Source: Oceanicaulis alexandrii DSM 11625 (GTDB lineage Bacteria; Pseudomonadota; Alphaproteobacteria; Caulobacterales; Maricaulaceae). Taken from it: DNA of 64,000 nt. The notes under the pieces were generated by a model that was not told the origin of the DNA, did not search any database, and was given only the letters and a program-made list of their open reading frames with translations. Positions 17,145 through 28,130 of the stretch are shown here, in pieces. The stretch lies in assembly GCF_000420265.1 (NCBI RefSeq), contig NZ_ATUP01000001.1, positions 1,364,001 through 1,428,000 of the forward strand, given 5' to 3'. Each line of letters opens with the position of its first letter. Positions within the stretch are counted from its first letter, which is position 1. The position numbers were made by a program, and so were the translations under genes.

Positions 17145-17231
17145 GATCTTGTCTCCTCTCAGAAGAGACAAGCGTACGCCCCGACATGAAGTCTTACAAC
17201 ATTTTCCCCGAAAAGGAGAAAACGACTCCGC

Positions 17232-17651
17232 CTAGTACAGCTCTTCGGCCACGCAAGCATCGCCGACAAAGCGGAAATCACGCACCACGCCTTCAGGGTC
17301 GATCACGAAACGGGTTTCGCACTCCACCCACCAGCTGCGGGCGGGCTCGTACTCAGTCTCGTCATAGCGTTCGATACGGGTCCGGCGTTCGCCATACTCG
17401 TCAATATATGTCACGCGGCGTTCATTGGGGATGGTGCGATAGCCGCCCGGATCGGTGCGCTGTTCTTCACGCATATAGCTCCACACCTCGCCCCCATCGC
17501 TCAAGCTGTCCACGCTGTCGGGGGAGCCGAACTCCACCAGCAAGACATCCTGGGTCCGCCCCACCAGCTGGGTCATCTGCTGGCGATAGCCTTCAGAGGT
17601 GGCGCAGGCGGCCACGATCAGGGCCAGGGCGGCGGCGATCTGGTATTTCAT
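17232..17651 (-). CDS. Putative lipoprotein
   Basis: A 139-residue protein with a lipoprotein signal: the lipobox LIVAAC places the lipidated Cys at residue 16. The mature protein has GRTQDVLLVEFGSPD followed by GGEVWSYMREEQR, an arrangement like the small outer-membrane SmpA/BamE fold, although the rest does not clearly match. There are two further cysteines (VECETRF, GDACVAE). It probably sits in the outer membrane or periplasm. It is divergent from moeB, with about 106 bp between starts. Confidence 0.8.
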   Translation of the reverse strand: MKYQIAAALALIVAACATSEGYRQQMTQLVGRTQDVLLVEFGSPDSVDSLSDGGEVWSYMREEQRTDPGGYRTIPNERRVTYIDEYGERRTRIERYDETEYEPARSWWVECETRFVIDPEGVVRDFRFVGDACVAEELY

Positions 17652-17757
17652 CTGTGCATCCCCATGGTTGGCGGTTCACACTGAGCTACACTCATCTTCG
17701 TGAACGCAAGCTGAGCAGACAGGGTCTGCCCGCCGCCTGCAAGCAAGGTCGACCGAC

Positions 17758-18534
17758 ATGGCCGTGGACGTCAAACGACATGCCCGACACATTGTCCTGA
17801 AAGAACTGGGCGGCCCGGGCCAGCAGAAGCTGTCCCGCGCCCGCATCACCGTGATCGGCGCAGGCGGGTTGGGCGCGCCAGCCTTGCTCTATCTGGCCGC
17901 GGCGGGCGTCGGTCATCTGCGGGTAGTCGATCCCGACACCGTGTCGCTGAGCAATCTGCAACGACAAATCCTGTTTCGCACAGACGATGTGGACGCTGCG
18001 AAGGCCGAGCGCGCCCGCGACGTGCTGACGGCGCTGGATCCCGGCGTAAGCGTGGAAGCGGTCTGCGAACGCGCAACCGTCAACACGCTGCCGGACCTGC
18101 TGGAGGGCGCTGATCTGGTGCTGGACGGCTGCGACGACTTCGCCACCCGATTCGTCGTCAACACAGCTGCGATCGCGGCCGGAATTCCGCTGGTATCAGG
18201 CGCTGTGGGTCGCTGGGAGGGGCAGGTCGCTGTTTTCGCGCCGCATCAGAAACCCGACGCGCCGTGCTATCAGTGCTGGGTGCCGGAAACGCCGCCCGAC
18301 GCCGAGGATTGCGCGGTGATGGGCGTCGTGGGCGCGCTGACCGGGGTGATCGGGTCCATGATGGCGATGGAGGCGATCAAACTGATCACCGGGGCTGGCG
18401 AGCCGCTGATCGGGAGGATTTGCGTCTATGATGGTCTGTCGGGTCGGGCCCGGACGGTTACTCTGCCGGCATCCCGCAGCTGCCCGGCTTGCGCATCGGG
18501 CAGAACTGACACCCCCCGCACCGGCCCCGTCTGA
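17758..18534 (+). CDS. moeB: MoeB/ThiF family adenylyltransferase
   Basis: An E1-like enzyme that adenylates the C-terminus of a sulfur-carrier protein (MoaD or ThiS). The 258-residue protein has RHIVLKELGGPGQQKL, the nucleotide-binding GAGGLGAPALLYLAAAG (35-51), the SNLQRQILF motif, DGCDDFATR and the Cys pairs CYQC and CPAC that hold structural zinc; PDAEDCAVMG carries the conserved cysteine. It is shorter than versions with a rhodanese domain. Neither moaD nor thiS is adjacent, so the pathway (molybdopterin or thiamine) is not settled; MoeB is the better guess. Confidence 0.88.
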   Translation: MAVDVKRHARHIVLKELGGPGQQKLSRARITVIGAGGLGAPALLYLAAAGVGHLRVVDPDTVSLSNLQRQILFRTDDVDAAKAERARDVLTALDPGVSVEAVCERATVNTLPDLLEGADLVLDGCDDFATRFVVNTAAIAAGIPLVSGAVGRWEGQVAVFAPHQKPDAPCYQCWVPETPPDAEDCAVMGVVGALTGVIGSMMAMEAIKLITGAGEPLIGRICVYDGLSGRARTVTLPASRSCPACASGRTDTPRTGPV

Positions 18535-18712
18535 TCCGGAACCAGGCGAGCGCGCCCAGAAGCACGCTCGGCGCGACGCCCACCAGCATCGCCAGCCAGA
18601 CGCTGCGGCCCAGAACCCCGACCAAAAGCGTAACCACAACCCCGACCGCCAGAAAGCTGAGCAGGGTCAGATCGGCTCTGCGCCGGGGGGTGGAAGCATG
18701 ATTGATCAGCAT
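18458..18712 (-). CDS. Small membrane protein with a cysteine-rich tail
   Basis: An 84-residue protein with two hydrophobic segments (LLSFLAVGVVVTLLVGVLG and a second one ending LLGALAWF) and a C-terminal Cys cluster, CGGCQFCPM then CG, that could bind metal. It overlaps the 3' end of moeB on the opposite strand by 77 bp, which lowers confidence. The strongly hydrophobic pattern is unlike a shadow of moeB, and most of it lies outside moeB. No family recognised. Confidence 0.55.
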   Translation of the reverse strand: MLINHASTPRRRADLTLLSFLAVGVVVTLLVGVLGRSVWLAMLVGVAPSVLLGALAWFRIRRGRCGGCQFCPMRKPGSCGMPAE

Positions 18713-18777
18713 CGTGACTACGTACCTGAGACACTCTGCCTCTGTCCTACCCTATGCCGGGCAGGCGCGGCAAGTCG

Positions 18778-18987
18778 TCACAGTCGGCCGCGATGCTTGC
18801 CGGAATGATGCTGGGCCAGGGTCTTGGCGGCGCGGCGCGCGTTGACCACGACAAACAGATAGATGCCACCCGCAAAAACGAGCCCGACCGCCATGCCGGA
18901 GAGCCAGCTCCCCAGCAAGGCGGCGAAGGTCAGCCCCATCACCCCGGCGATCATCACGATGAGCGTCAGGATGCGCGGTTCAGGCAT
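18778..18987 (-). CDS. Small two-helix membrane protein
   Basis: A 69-residue protein starting MPEPRILTLIVMIAGVMGLT, with two membrane helices (about 6-24 and 31-49) followed by a basic, His-containing tail (NARRAAKTLAQHHSGKHRG). It lies 16 bp after the metallo-beta-lactamase gene on the same strand and may be co-transcribed with it. The start was chosen for the hydrophobic N-terminus; a longer form from 19086 would run into the upstream gene in another frame. Confidence 0.6.
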   Translation of the reverse strand: MPEPRILTLIVMIAGVMGLTFAALLGSWLSGMAVGLVFAGGIYLFVVVNARRAAKTLAQHHSGKHRGRL

Positions 18988-19003
18988 CCAGACCGTGCTA
19001 GTT

Positions 19004-19903
19004 TTACTCTGTTTCACCCGTGATATCCCGGTACAGCGTCCAGACCATGCGTTCGGTGGTGATGAAAGCCCAATTCCACTCGTCATGGAAGGCCGCCAGC
19101 GGCTCTGCGGCCTGAACCTGCTGCAAATTCATGCCTTGCTCGACCAGCGCCGCCACTTCAGCCTTTGCTTGGGTCAGCATGGTGATGCTGGCTTCAAGAT
19201 CGGCTTCCGTCGACAGCGGGCCATGGCCGGGAATGATCTGGGTGTCGGTATCCGCCACGTCCACAATGGCCTGCATGCCGGCGATGAACCCGTCCACCGT
19301 GCCGCCATTGTCGAGGTCGATATAGGGGAACCAGCCCGAGAACAGCAGATCGCCGGCATGGATGACGTTCGCATCCTCAAACACCACGAAGATGTCGCCA
19401 TTGGTATGGGCGTCGGGGGTGTGGTGCAAGCGCGCGCTCAGGCCGTTGATCGTGACCACATCACCGTCATTGACGCCCACCGTCGGCAGGAAAGCGCCGG
19501 ACAGCGGCTCCGGCGTCGCGCCCGTCAGCTGGGCGGTCACCGGATTCATCAGCGCGTCACGCACGCTGGGGTGGGCCATGATGGTCGCGCCCTGTTCCGC
19601 GAAATAGGCGTTGCCCAGCACGTGGTCGCCGTGAAGGTGCGTGTTGAGCACCAGATCCACCGCCCGGTCGCCGGATACGGCGCGCTGCGCGGCGTCGATC
19701 GCGGGGGCGAATTGCGGCATCTGGGTGTCGATCATGAACACGCCGTCTTCGCCGACGCTGACGCCCACATTGCCCGCGCGATTGGTGGCGAGCATGTAGA
19801 TCCCCGATCCCAGATCGCTGGTCTCCACATAAACCTGATTGTCATTTTGCGCGTGGGCGCTGGCGCCGAGCGCAAGGCTGGCGATGAGAGCGGTGCGGAT
19901 CAT
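19004..19903 (-). CDS. Exported metallo-beta-lactamase-fold hydrolase
   Basis: A 299-residue protein with signal peptide MIRTALIASLALGASAHAQ. It carries the metal-binding signatures of the fold: THLHGDHVLG (HxHxDH, about 88-97), a histidine in HTPDAHTNGD, the bridging Asp in HAGDLLFSGWFP and IPGHGPLS. The pattern is close to periplasmic family members such as quinoprotein-relay MBL proteins and B3-like hydrolases. The substrate cannot be assigned; resistance to beta-lactams should not be assumed. Confidence 0.88.
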   Translation of the reverse strand: MIRTALIASLALGASAHAQNDNQVYVETSDLGSGIYMLATNRAGNVGVSVGEDGVFMIDTQMPQFAPAIDAAQRAVSGDRAVDLVLNTHLHGDHVLGNAYFAEQGATIMAHPSVRDALMNPVTAQLTGATPEPLSGAFLPTVGVNDGDVVTINGLSARLHHTPDAHTNGDIFVVFEDANVIHAGDLLFSGWFPYIDLDNGGTVDGFIAGMQAIVDVADTDTQIIPGHGPLSTEADLEASITMLTQAKAEVAALVEQGMNLQQVQAAEPLAAFHDEWNWAFITTERMVWTLYRDITGETE

Positions 19904-20041
19904 GGCGAATCTCCGATGGCTGCGGTCTGTTGGCCAAATGGGTGTGATGAACGCCCATATCCAGCCCGACTGAAAAACAATCTTAATCCTGAGCCTTCAC
20001 ATTTAACCCCGGATTCACTCTGGCTGGGATGTGGCGCGCCC

Positions 20042-20632
20042 ATGCGGACGCTCTTTGCTTTGATCATCATTGTTTGCGCAGGCTTGGGATCTGGCCCGGC
20101 CCGAGCGCAGACCTGCGACACGTTTTCGGGGCTTCCCGTCCCGCGCTTCGTATCGCTGAAATACAATGAAACGCGCGGCCGCGCCGGCCCGTCCTTCGCC
20201 CATCCGGTCGCCTGGCTCTATCAGCGCCAGGGACTGCCCATGGAAGTGGTCGCCGAAACGCCGGACTGGCGGCGGGTGCGCGATCCAGAAGGGGAAGACG
20301 TCTGGATGCACCGCCGCACCCTGACCGGGCGACGCTCGGTCTGGGCGCAAGACGCGACGCAATTGCTGGCCCGCCCGGATTCAAGCTCCGCCCTGATCGC
20401 GGATGTGGAAGCAGGGGCTGTGTTATGGCTGGAGCGGTGCCGGGCTGGCTGGTGCCGCCTGGAAGCCGAGGATCACCGCGGATGGGCGCCTGCAGCGGCG
20501 TTCTGGGGCGTCTATCCTGAAGAGACCGAGCCGACCCCCGCGCTTGAGGGGGGGCAAGCGTCATGCTACCGCTCTTCGCCTGAACCAGACGGACGGACGG
20601 CGGATCTCGAAAACCCCGCCTCGGCCGACTGA
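20042..20632 (+). CDS. Exported bacterial SH3-domain protein
   Basis: A 196-residue protein with signal peptide MRTLFALIIIVCAGLG...ARAQ. Two SH3-like repeats follow. The first is around RFVSLKYNETRGRAGPSFAH with PMEVVAETPDWRRVRDPEG and DVWMHRRTLTGRR. The second is around LLARPDSSSALIADVEAGAV with WCRLEAEDHRGWAP. This matches the alphaproteobacterial SH3_4-type proteins, thought to bind cell-wall peptides. It is divergent from the metallo-hydrolase gene and lies 114 bp upstream of fabA. In Caulobacter relatives such a gene is often near fabA or irr. Confidence 0.85.
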   Translation: MRTLFALIIIVCAGLGSGPARAQTCDTFSGLPVPRFVSLKYNETRGRAGPSFAHPVAWLYQRQGLPMEVVAETPDWRRVRDPEGEDVWMHRRTLTGRRSVWAQDATQLLARPDSSSALIADVEAGAVLWLERCRAGWCRLEAEDHRGWAPAAAFWGVYPEETEPTPALEGGQASCYRSSPEPDGRTADLENPASAD

Positions 20633-20746
20633 CGGATCTGAACCCAGGATGACAGCCTGGCGCGTCGCATTTCACGCGTAGCGCTGGCGCGTTCGCCGCA
20701 ACTTCCGACCCCCGGCATGCGTCGCCGGGCCGGCACGACGGACCCC

Positions 20747-21283
20747 ATGACAGACCAGAAAAACAGCTACACATATGATGACCTGATCGCCTGCGGCAAA
20801 GGCGATCTCTTCGGTCCGGGCAATGCGCAATTGCCGCTGCCGCCCATGTTGATGTTTGATCGCATCACCGAGATCACCTCCGATGGCGGCGCCCATGGCA
20901 AAGGCCTTTTGGTGGCCGAGCTCGATGTGACCCCCGATCTGTGGTTCTTCGATTGCCACTTCCAGGGCGACCCGGTGATGCCGGGCTGCCTGGGTCTGGA
21001 CGCCATGTGGCAGCTCGTGGGCTTTTTCCTGGGCTGGACCGGCGCGCCGGGCAAAGGCCGCGCCCTGGGCGTGGGCGAGGTGAAATTCACCGGCCAGGTC
21101 CCCCCCAGCGTCAAGAATGTGCGTTACGTCATTGATCTCAAGCGTGTGATAAATCGTCGCCTTGTGCTGGGCATCGCCGATGGCCACGTAGAGGCGGACG
21201 GTCAGACCATCTACACGGCAAAGGATCTGCGCGTGGGTCTGTTCCGACCTGAAGAGCTTAATAACGGCGGAGAAAAAGCATGA
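20747..21283 (+). CDS. fabA: 3-hydroxydecanoyl-ACP dehydratase/isomerase
   Basis: FabA dehydrates 3-hydroxydecanoyl-ACP and isomerises the trans-2 to the cis-3 double bond, the committing step of anaerobic unsaturated fatty acid synthesis. The 178-residue protein has the catalytic segment [20 protein letters not shown], with His71 and Asp85, and the FabA-type [10 protein letters not shown]. The ATG at 20747 gives the family start [13 protein letters not shown]. It overlaps fabB by ATGA. The usual third partner, fabI, is not next in line but at 39440. Confidence 0.96.
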   Translation: MTDQKNSYTYDDLIACGKGDLFGPGNAQLPLPPMLMFDRITEITSDGGAHGKGLLVAELDVTPDLWFFDCHFQGDPVMPGCLGLDAMWQLVGFFLGWTGAPGKGRALGVGEVKFTGQVPPSVKNVRYVIDLKRVINRRLVLGIADGHVEADGQTIYTAKDLRVGLFRPEELNNGGEKA

Positions 21284-22494
21284 GGCGTGTCGTCGTCACC
21301 GGTATCGGCATCGTTTCATCCATCGGCGACAACGCCGCAGAAGTCGCCGCCAGCCTGAAAGCGGGCAAGAGCGGCGTCATTGCGGCCCCTGAATACGCCG
21401 ATCTGAACTTCAAATGCCAGGTCCATGCCCGCCCGAACGCCAATCCGGCCGAGCATGTGGATAAGCGCGCCTATCGCTTCATGGGCGAAGGCGCGGGCTG
21501 GGCGTACATGTCCATGCAACAGGCGATCGAGGACGCGGGGCTCGAAGACAGCGATGTCTCCAACCCGCGCACCGGCCTGATCGTGGGCACCGGCGGCCCT
21601 TCTGTTGAGGCGATCGTGAAGGCCGCCGACATCACTCGCGAAAAGGGCCCCAAGCGCATCGGCCCGTTCGCGGTGCCCAAAGCCATGTGCTCCACCGGCT
21701 CGGCGACGCTCGCCACTCCGTTCAAGATCAAAGGGCTGAACTATTCGATCAGCTCGGCCTGCACGACGTCGCTGCACTGCATGGGCGCGGCCGCCGAGCA
21801 GATCCAATGGGGCAAGCAGGATGTGATGTTCGCCGGCGGCGGCGAAGAGCTGCACTGGGCGCTTTCAAACCTGTTTGACGCCATGGGCGCCATGAGCTCG
21901 AACTATAACGACACACCGGCTGTGGCCTCTCGCGCCTTTGACAAGAACCGCGACGGCTTCGTCATCGCAGGCGGCGCGGGCATTGTGGTGCTGGAAGAGT
22001 ACGAGCGGGCGAAAGCGCGCGGCGCGACCATCTACGCCGAAGTGCTCGGCTATGGCGCCACTTCTGACGGCCATGACATGGTCCAGCCGTCTGGCGAAGG
22101 CGCGGCGCGCTGCATGCAGATCGCGCTGGAAGAGGCCAAGGGTCGCAAGATCGACTACATCAACCCGCACGCCACCTCGACGCCCGTCGGCGACGTGAAA
22201 GAGGCCGAAGGTCTGCGCGGCGTGTTCGGGAAGGATGTCCCGGCCCTGTCGGCGACCAAATCCATGACCGGTCACTCGCTGGGCGCCGCGGGCGTTCAGG
22301 AAGCCATCTATTCGCTTCTGATGATGAAAGAGGGCTTCATCGCCCCCTCCATCAATATCGACGAGATGGATCCCGAGCTGGCCGACCTGCCCATCGTCAC
22401 CGAGACGCAGCAGACCGAGCTCAACACGGTCCTGTCCAATTCCTTCGGGTTTGGCGGCACCAACGGCACCATCATTCTGGGCCGTCCGGATTAG
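21280..22494 (+). CDS. fabB: Beta-ketoacyl-ACP synthase I
   Basis: FabB elongates the cis-3-decenoyl-ACP made by FabA. The 404-residue protein has the thiolase-fold triad Cys161 ([14 protein letters not shown]), His297 ([14 protein letters not shown]) and His332 ([13 protein letters not shown]), with the C-terminal [12 protein letters not shown]. It is translationally coupled to fabA and followed by a strong terminator 25 bp after the stop. Close pairing with fabA marks it as FabB, not FabF. Confidence 0.96.
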   Translation: MRRVVVTGIGIVSSIGDNAAEVAASLKAGKSGVIAAPEYADLNFKCQVHARPNANPAEHVDKRAYRFMGEGAGWAYMSMQQAIEDAGLEDSDVSNPRTGLIVGTGGPSVEAIVKAADITREKGPKRIGPFAVPKAMCSTGSATLATPFKIKGLNYSISSACTTSLHCMGAAAEQIQWGKQDVMFAGGGEELHWALSNLFDAMGAMSSNYNDTPAVASRAFDKNRDGFVIAGGAGIVVLEEYERAKARGATIYAEVLGYGATSDGHDMVQPSGEGAARCMQIALEEAKGRKIDYINPHATSTPVGDVKEAEGLRGVFGKDVPALSATKSMTGHSLGAAGVQEAIYSLLMMKEGFIAPSINIDEMDPELADLPIVTETQQTELNTVLSNSFGFGGTNGTIILGRPD

Positions 22495-22518
22495 GGTCAG
22501 CTTCAGAGCGAGGATGCG

Positions 22519-22548
22519 AAAACCCCGGCGGAAACGCCGGGGTTTTTT
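22519..22548 (+). terminator. Intrinsic terminator of fabA-fabB
   Basis: Stem AACCCCGGCG with CGCCGGGGTT around a GAAA tetraloop, followed by TTTTTT. It lies 25 bp after the fabB stop. The A run on the other side could also serve oxyR from the opposite direction. Confidence 0.92.
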
Positions 22549-22562
22549 GTTGTCTTCCCATT

Positions 22563-22754
22563 CCCTCTTCCCCGGCGAAGGCCGGGGAAGAGGGAGAAAC
22601 AATATTCAAACCCTCTCATCCCCCGATAAACCGGTGAATGCCATGCCTGAGAGGCTGAAACCCCGGCCAAGCGCAGCGCCGAGCCGGGGCCTCCATCAGG
22701 ATATGGCGCTTTACGCGGAGGGAGGTCCCGGGTCTTCGCTTCGCTCGCCCGGGA
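22563..22754. repeat. Cluster of three GC-rich palindromes between convergent genes
   Basis: Three hairpins follow the terminator. The first is a 14 bp perfect stem at 22563-22576/22581-22594 with a GAAG loop. The second is CCCCGGC.../...GCCGGGG at about 22671-22689. The third is TCCCGGG (22726-22732) with CCCGGGA (22748-22754). The second shares CCCCGGCCAAGCG with the hairpin after gyrB (33208-33244). They look like dispersed intergenic palindromic elements of the REP type. Confidence 0.6.
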
Positions 22755-22770
22755 ATTCAGCGCTTTCTCC

Positions 22771-23685
22771 CTAACCCTTCAGCGCCTCGCGCACCGCATC
22801 GGCCAGCATGCGCGCTTCATGCTCGCGGGCGCTGCCCTTGCGCCAGGCGACGCCGATCTCGCGCCCTGCGACAGGCGGATCAAAGGGACGGATGGCGAGG
22901 TCGAGCCGGTCCGCGAGCCCCGCATCAATCGCGAGCTTGGGCAGAAGCGTGGCCCCTAGGCCCGATTTCACCATCTGCACGAGCGTATGAAGCGAGGTGG
23001 CTGCGAAGTCAGACCGGGCGTCGTTCGTGTCGGGACGGCTGGCCGAGCAGACCGCCAGCGCATGATCGCGCAGGCAATGACCGTCTTCGAGCAGCAAGAG
23101 CTGTTCATCCGCCAGCATTTCGGGGCTGAGCGTGTCGCGCTGGGCCAGCGGATGGTCCGGCGTTGCAGCGAACAGAAACTCGTCTTCCAGAACGCCTGTG
23201 GTCTCGATGCCGGGCGCGTCATAGGGCAGCGCGATCAGCGCCGCATCCAGACGCCGGTCTTTCAGCGCATCCACCAGCCGGTGTGTCAGGTCTTCGCGCA
23301 GGAAAAGTTCAAGTTTGGGATAGTCTTTGCGAAGGCTAGGCAGGACCTTGGGCAGCAAGAAGGGCGCGATTGTGGGGATCACCCCCAGACGGAACGGCCC
23401 GCTCAAGGGCTCGCCCGCCGCCCGCGCCACATGGACCAGGTCTTCCGCTTCGGTCAGCACAATGCGCGCCCGCGCCACCGCCGCCTCGCCCGCCGGGGTC
23501 AGCACCGCGCCGCGCGCGCCGCGCTCGACCAGGGTCGCGCCCAGGATCGTCTCCAGCTCCTTGATCCCGGCGGACAGGGTGGGCTGGGTCACATGGGCGG
23601 CTTCGGCGGCGCGGGAAAATGAGCCGTGCTCGGCGAGCGCCGACAGGAAGGTGAGTTGTCGCAACGTAGGCAGATGGCCAACCAT
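22771..23685 (-). CDS. oxyR: Hydrogen peroxide-sensing regulator OxyR
   Basis: A 304-residue LysR-type regulator. The N-terminal winged helix is LRQLTFLSALAEHGSFSRAA then VTQPTLSAGIKELE (residues 8-45). The peroxide-sensing cysteines are in EDGHCLRDHALAVC, Cys204 and Cys213, with the same spacing as Cys199/Cys208 of E. coli OxyR. This is the decisive evidence. It lies 89 bp downstream of katG on the same strand, and could be partly co-transcribed. Expected targets are katG and the divergent ahpC-ahpD. Confidence 0.93.
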   Translation of the reverse strand: MVGHLPTLRQLTFLSALAEHGSFSRAAEAAHVTQPTLSAGIKELETILGATLVERGARGAVLTPAGEAAVARARIVLTEAEDLVHVARAAGEPLSGPFRLGVIPTIAPFLLPKVLPSLRKDYPKLELFLREDLTHRLVDALKDRRLDAALIALPYDAPGIETTGVLEDEFLFAATPDHPLAQRDTLSPEMLADEQLLLLEDGHCLRDHALAVCSASRPDTNDARSDFAATSLHTLVQMVKSGLGATLLPKLAIDAGLADRLDLAIRPFDPPVAGREIGVAWRKGSAREHEARMLADAVREALKG

Positions 23686-23735
23686 AAGGCGTCCTGATCG
23701 TCTAAAAGCGATGTGGGAGGATGCGGGGATAGAGT

Positions 23736-23767
23736 TGGAGCGCCCCCTGGGTTCAGGGAGCGCTCCA
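23736..23767. repeat. Hairpin after katG
   Basis: TGGAGCGC pairs with GCGCTCCA, continued after one mismatch by CCCTG/CAGGG around a four-base loop. It lies 7 bp beyond the katG stop. With no T run, it may attenuate readthrough into oxyR or stabilise the katG mRNA. Confidence 0.6.
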
Positions 23768-23774
23768 TCAAGGC

Positions 23775-26309
<2,535 letters not shown>

Positions 26310-26861
26310 ATGCTGGGCATTGGCGACAAGCTCCCCGAATTCGAAGTCACCGGCGTCAAGCCGAAATTCAACGAGCACGAGCAAAACGGCGAGTCGGCTT
26401 TCGAGGCGATCAACCAGGAGTCCTTCCCGGGCAAGTGGAAAGTCATCGTCTTCTATCCGAAGGATTTCACCTTCGTCTGCCCGACCGAGATTGTGGCCTT
26501 CGCCAACCTCGAAGACGAATTTGCGGATCGTGACGCCGTCGTGATGACCGGCTCCACCGACAACGAATTCTCCAAGCTGGGCTGGCGCCGCGAGCACCCG
26601 GACCTGAACGGTCTGAACCAGTGGCAGTTTGCTGACACCACCGGTTCTCTGGTTGACGGCCTGGGCGTGCGTTCGCCTGAAGGCGTGGCGTTCCGCTACA
26701 CCTACATCGTCGACCCGGACGGCGTGATCCAGCACGTGTATGCGACCAACCTGAATGTGGGCCGCAACCCGGAAGACACCTTGCGTGTTCTGGACGCCCT
26801 GCAGACCGACGAACTGTGCCCGTGCAACCGCCAGGCCGGCGGCGACACGCTCGCAGCGTAA
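26310..26861 (+). CDS. ahpC: Peroxiredoxin AhpC
   Basis: A 183-residue two-Cys peroxiredoxin that reduces hydrogen peroxide and organic hydroperoxides. The peroxidatic cysteine is Cys57 in FYPKDFTFVCPTE. The resolving region at the C-terminus is ELCPCNRQ (Cys170, Cys172), the form that pairs with AhpD rather than AhpF. A strong GGAGAG site precedes the ATG by 5 bases. ahpD follows 204 bp later, separated by a hairpin without a T run, so both can be made from one message with more AhpC than AhpD. Confidence 0.96.
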   Translation: MLGIGDKLPEFEVTGVKPKFNEHEQNGESAFEAINQESFPGKWKVIVFYPKDFTFVCPTEIVAFANLEDEFADRDAVVMTGSTDNEFSKLGWRREHPDLNGLNQWQFADTTGSLVDGLGVRSPEGVAFRYTYIVDPDGVIQHVYATNLNVGRNPEDTLRVLDALQTDELCPCNRQAGGDTLAA

Positions 26862-26874
26862 TCAAATCGCTCAA

Positions 26875-26900
26875 GGACGGCTCTCTTCGGGGAGCCGTCC
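26875..26900 (+). repeat. UUCG-capped hairpin between ahpC and ahpD
   Basis: GGACGGCTCTC pairs with GGGAGCCGTCC (one T-G wobble) around a TTCG tetraloop, 13 bp after ahpC. No T run follows, suggesting partial termination or protection of ahpC mRNA from decay. Confidence 0.7.
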
Positions 26901-27065
26901 GACGGCGGCCCGCCCTGCTTTATCCATGGTCCGCCATGGCTAAAGCCGGACCGGTCGTCCCAATGTCCCCCGCCCTGCGTTCGTCCCCCCCTTCAAACGC
27001 CGGGCGATCTTTCGTCCTGCTGGACGACCGGTCCAAACCCGCCATTCATCATGAAAGGACGCGCC

Positions 27066-27596
27066 ATGAGCCTTGACGCCCTGAAAAATCGCATGCCCGA
27101 ACACGCCAAGGACATCAAGCTGAACCTCAGCTCCCTGGCCCGCGAAACCGTGCTCGACGACCAGAAAAAATATGGCTGCTTCCTGGCGTCCGCCTACGCC
27201 GTGGGCGAGCGCGAAACCCTGACCGACATTGTTGGCGAGATCGAGGACAAGCTGTCGCCCGAGGCGGTCACCGCCGCCAAGGCCGCCGCCTCGATCATGG
27301 GCATGAACAATGTGTTCTACCGCTTCAACCATCTGGTTTCCGCCAGCGATTACAAAACCATGCCGGCCAAGCTGCGCATGAATGTGATCGGCAATCCGGG
27401 CGTCGACAAAGCCGATTTCGAACTGTGGTCGCTCGCTGTGTCCGCCATCAATGGCTGCGGCATGTGCATCGACGCGCACGAACATGAACTGCGCAAGGCC
27501 GGCCTGACCGCCGAACAAATCCAGGCCGCCGTCCGCATCGGGTCCGTGGTCAACGCCGCCGCCGCGATCATCCGCGCGGAAAGCGCGCTGGGCTAA
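27066..27596 (+). CDS. ahpD: Alkyl hydroperoxide reductase AhpD
   Basis: AhpD is a small thiol protein that reduces AhpC, in turn re-reduced by a lipoamide/dihydrolipoamide system. The 176-residue all-helical protein has the active site [19 protein letters not shown] with Cys131, Cys134 and His138, and a conserved Glu119. The start [10 protein letters not shown] at 27066 has an AAAGGA site seven bases upstream; an ATG at 27051 is also in frame. A strong terminator follows. Confidence 0.95.
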   Translation: MSLDALKNRMPEHAKDIKLNLSSLARETVLDDQKKYGCFLASAYAVGERETLTDIVGEIEDKLSPEAVTAAKAAASIMGMNNVFYRFNHLVSASDYKTMPAKLRMNVIGNPGVDKADFELWSLAVSAINGCGMCIDAHEHELRKAGLTAEQIQAAVRIGSVVNAAAAIIRAESALG

Positions 27597-27622
27597 GTCC
27601 CAGACTCACGATCTCTCCTGAG

Positions 27623-27665
27623 CCCGTCGGGCGGCCTGTCACAGGCCGTGCCGGCGGGTTTTTTT
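27623..27665 (+). terminator. Intrinsic terminator after ahpD
   Basis: CCCGTCGGGCGGCCTG pairs with CAGGCCGTGCCGGCGGG (imperfect) around a short loop and is followed by seven T. Confidence 0.88.
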
Positions 27666-27725
27666 ATGGAGCGCAGGCGATCGCGGTCTTTTGACACACC
27701 CCGAACAAGTCCGTATCCTGAAAAT

Positions 27726-28031
27726 ATGAGCTATCAACCCGACCAGTCAGAAAGCACCCGCCGCGCCCGCGATTCCGGCGGCGTGAACCGGGCCTGGCGC
27801 TGGTTTTCAGAAGCCACCATCCGGACGGCTGAAAGCTATCGCGACCTGCGTTGGCGGGTGGTGATCGGCCATATCGTGCTGGCGGCTGTTCTGGTCATTG
27901 TCTCGCGCATCAATCCGACCTTCGCCGTCTCGCCCTGGCTCTTGATCATCGGCGTGATCTGGCTGGTGTACGGCGTGCGCATGGGCGGGCTCAAGGCCAT
28001 CGGCCAGGCCGCTTCACATCCCAAATCCTGA
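27726..28031 (+). CDS. Hypothetical small membrane protein
   Basis: A 101-residue protein starting MSYQPDQSESTRRA, with a polar N-terminus of about 45 residues and two membrane helices (VVIGHIVLAAVLVIVSRI and VSPWLLIIGVIWLVYGV). The loop between them is very short, so it is a hairpin with both ends on the same side. No family recognised. It lies between the ahpD terminator and the transporter gene, 99 bp upstream of the latter. Confidence 0.75.
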   Translation: MSYQPDQSESTRRARDSGGVNRAWRWFSEATIRTAESYRDLRWRVVIGHIVLAAVLVIVSRINPTFAVSPWLLIIGVIWLVYGVRMGGLKAIGQAASHPKS

Positions 28032-28130
28032 CACCAATCGAAGACCCTACGGCCTCAGATCGTTGACCTGTTCGCATCCGGGCTTAGGCTGGCGCGGTTC
28101 TGATATGAGAGCCGCCGGGGAGGGGCCTGT

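Noticed and set aside
19004-19903. Calling the metallo-beta-lactamase-fold protein an antibiotic resistance gene
   Set aside because: The fold includes many unrelated hydrolases and there is no resistance context.
18863-20041. Upstream extension of the SH3 protein frame
   Set aside because: It is antisense to the metallo-hydrolase gene; the real start at 20042 gives a proper signal peptide.
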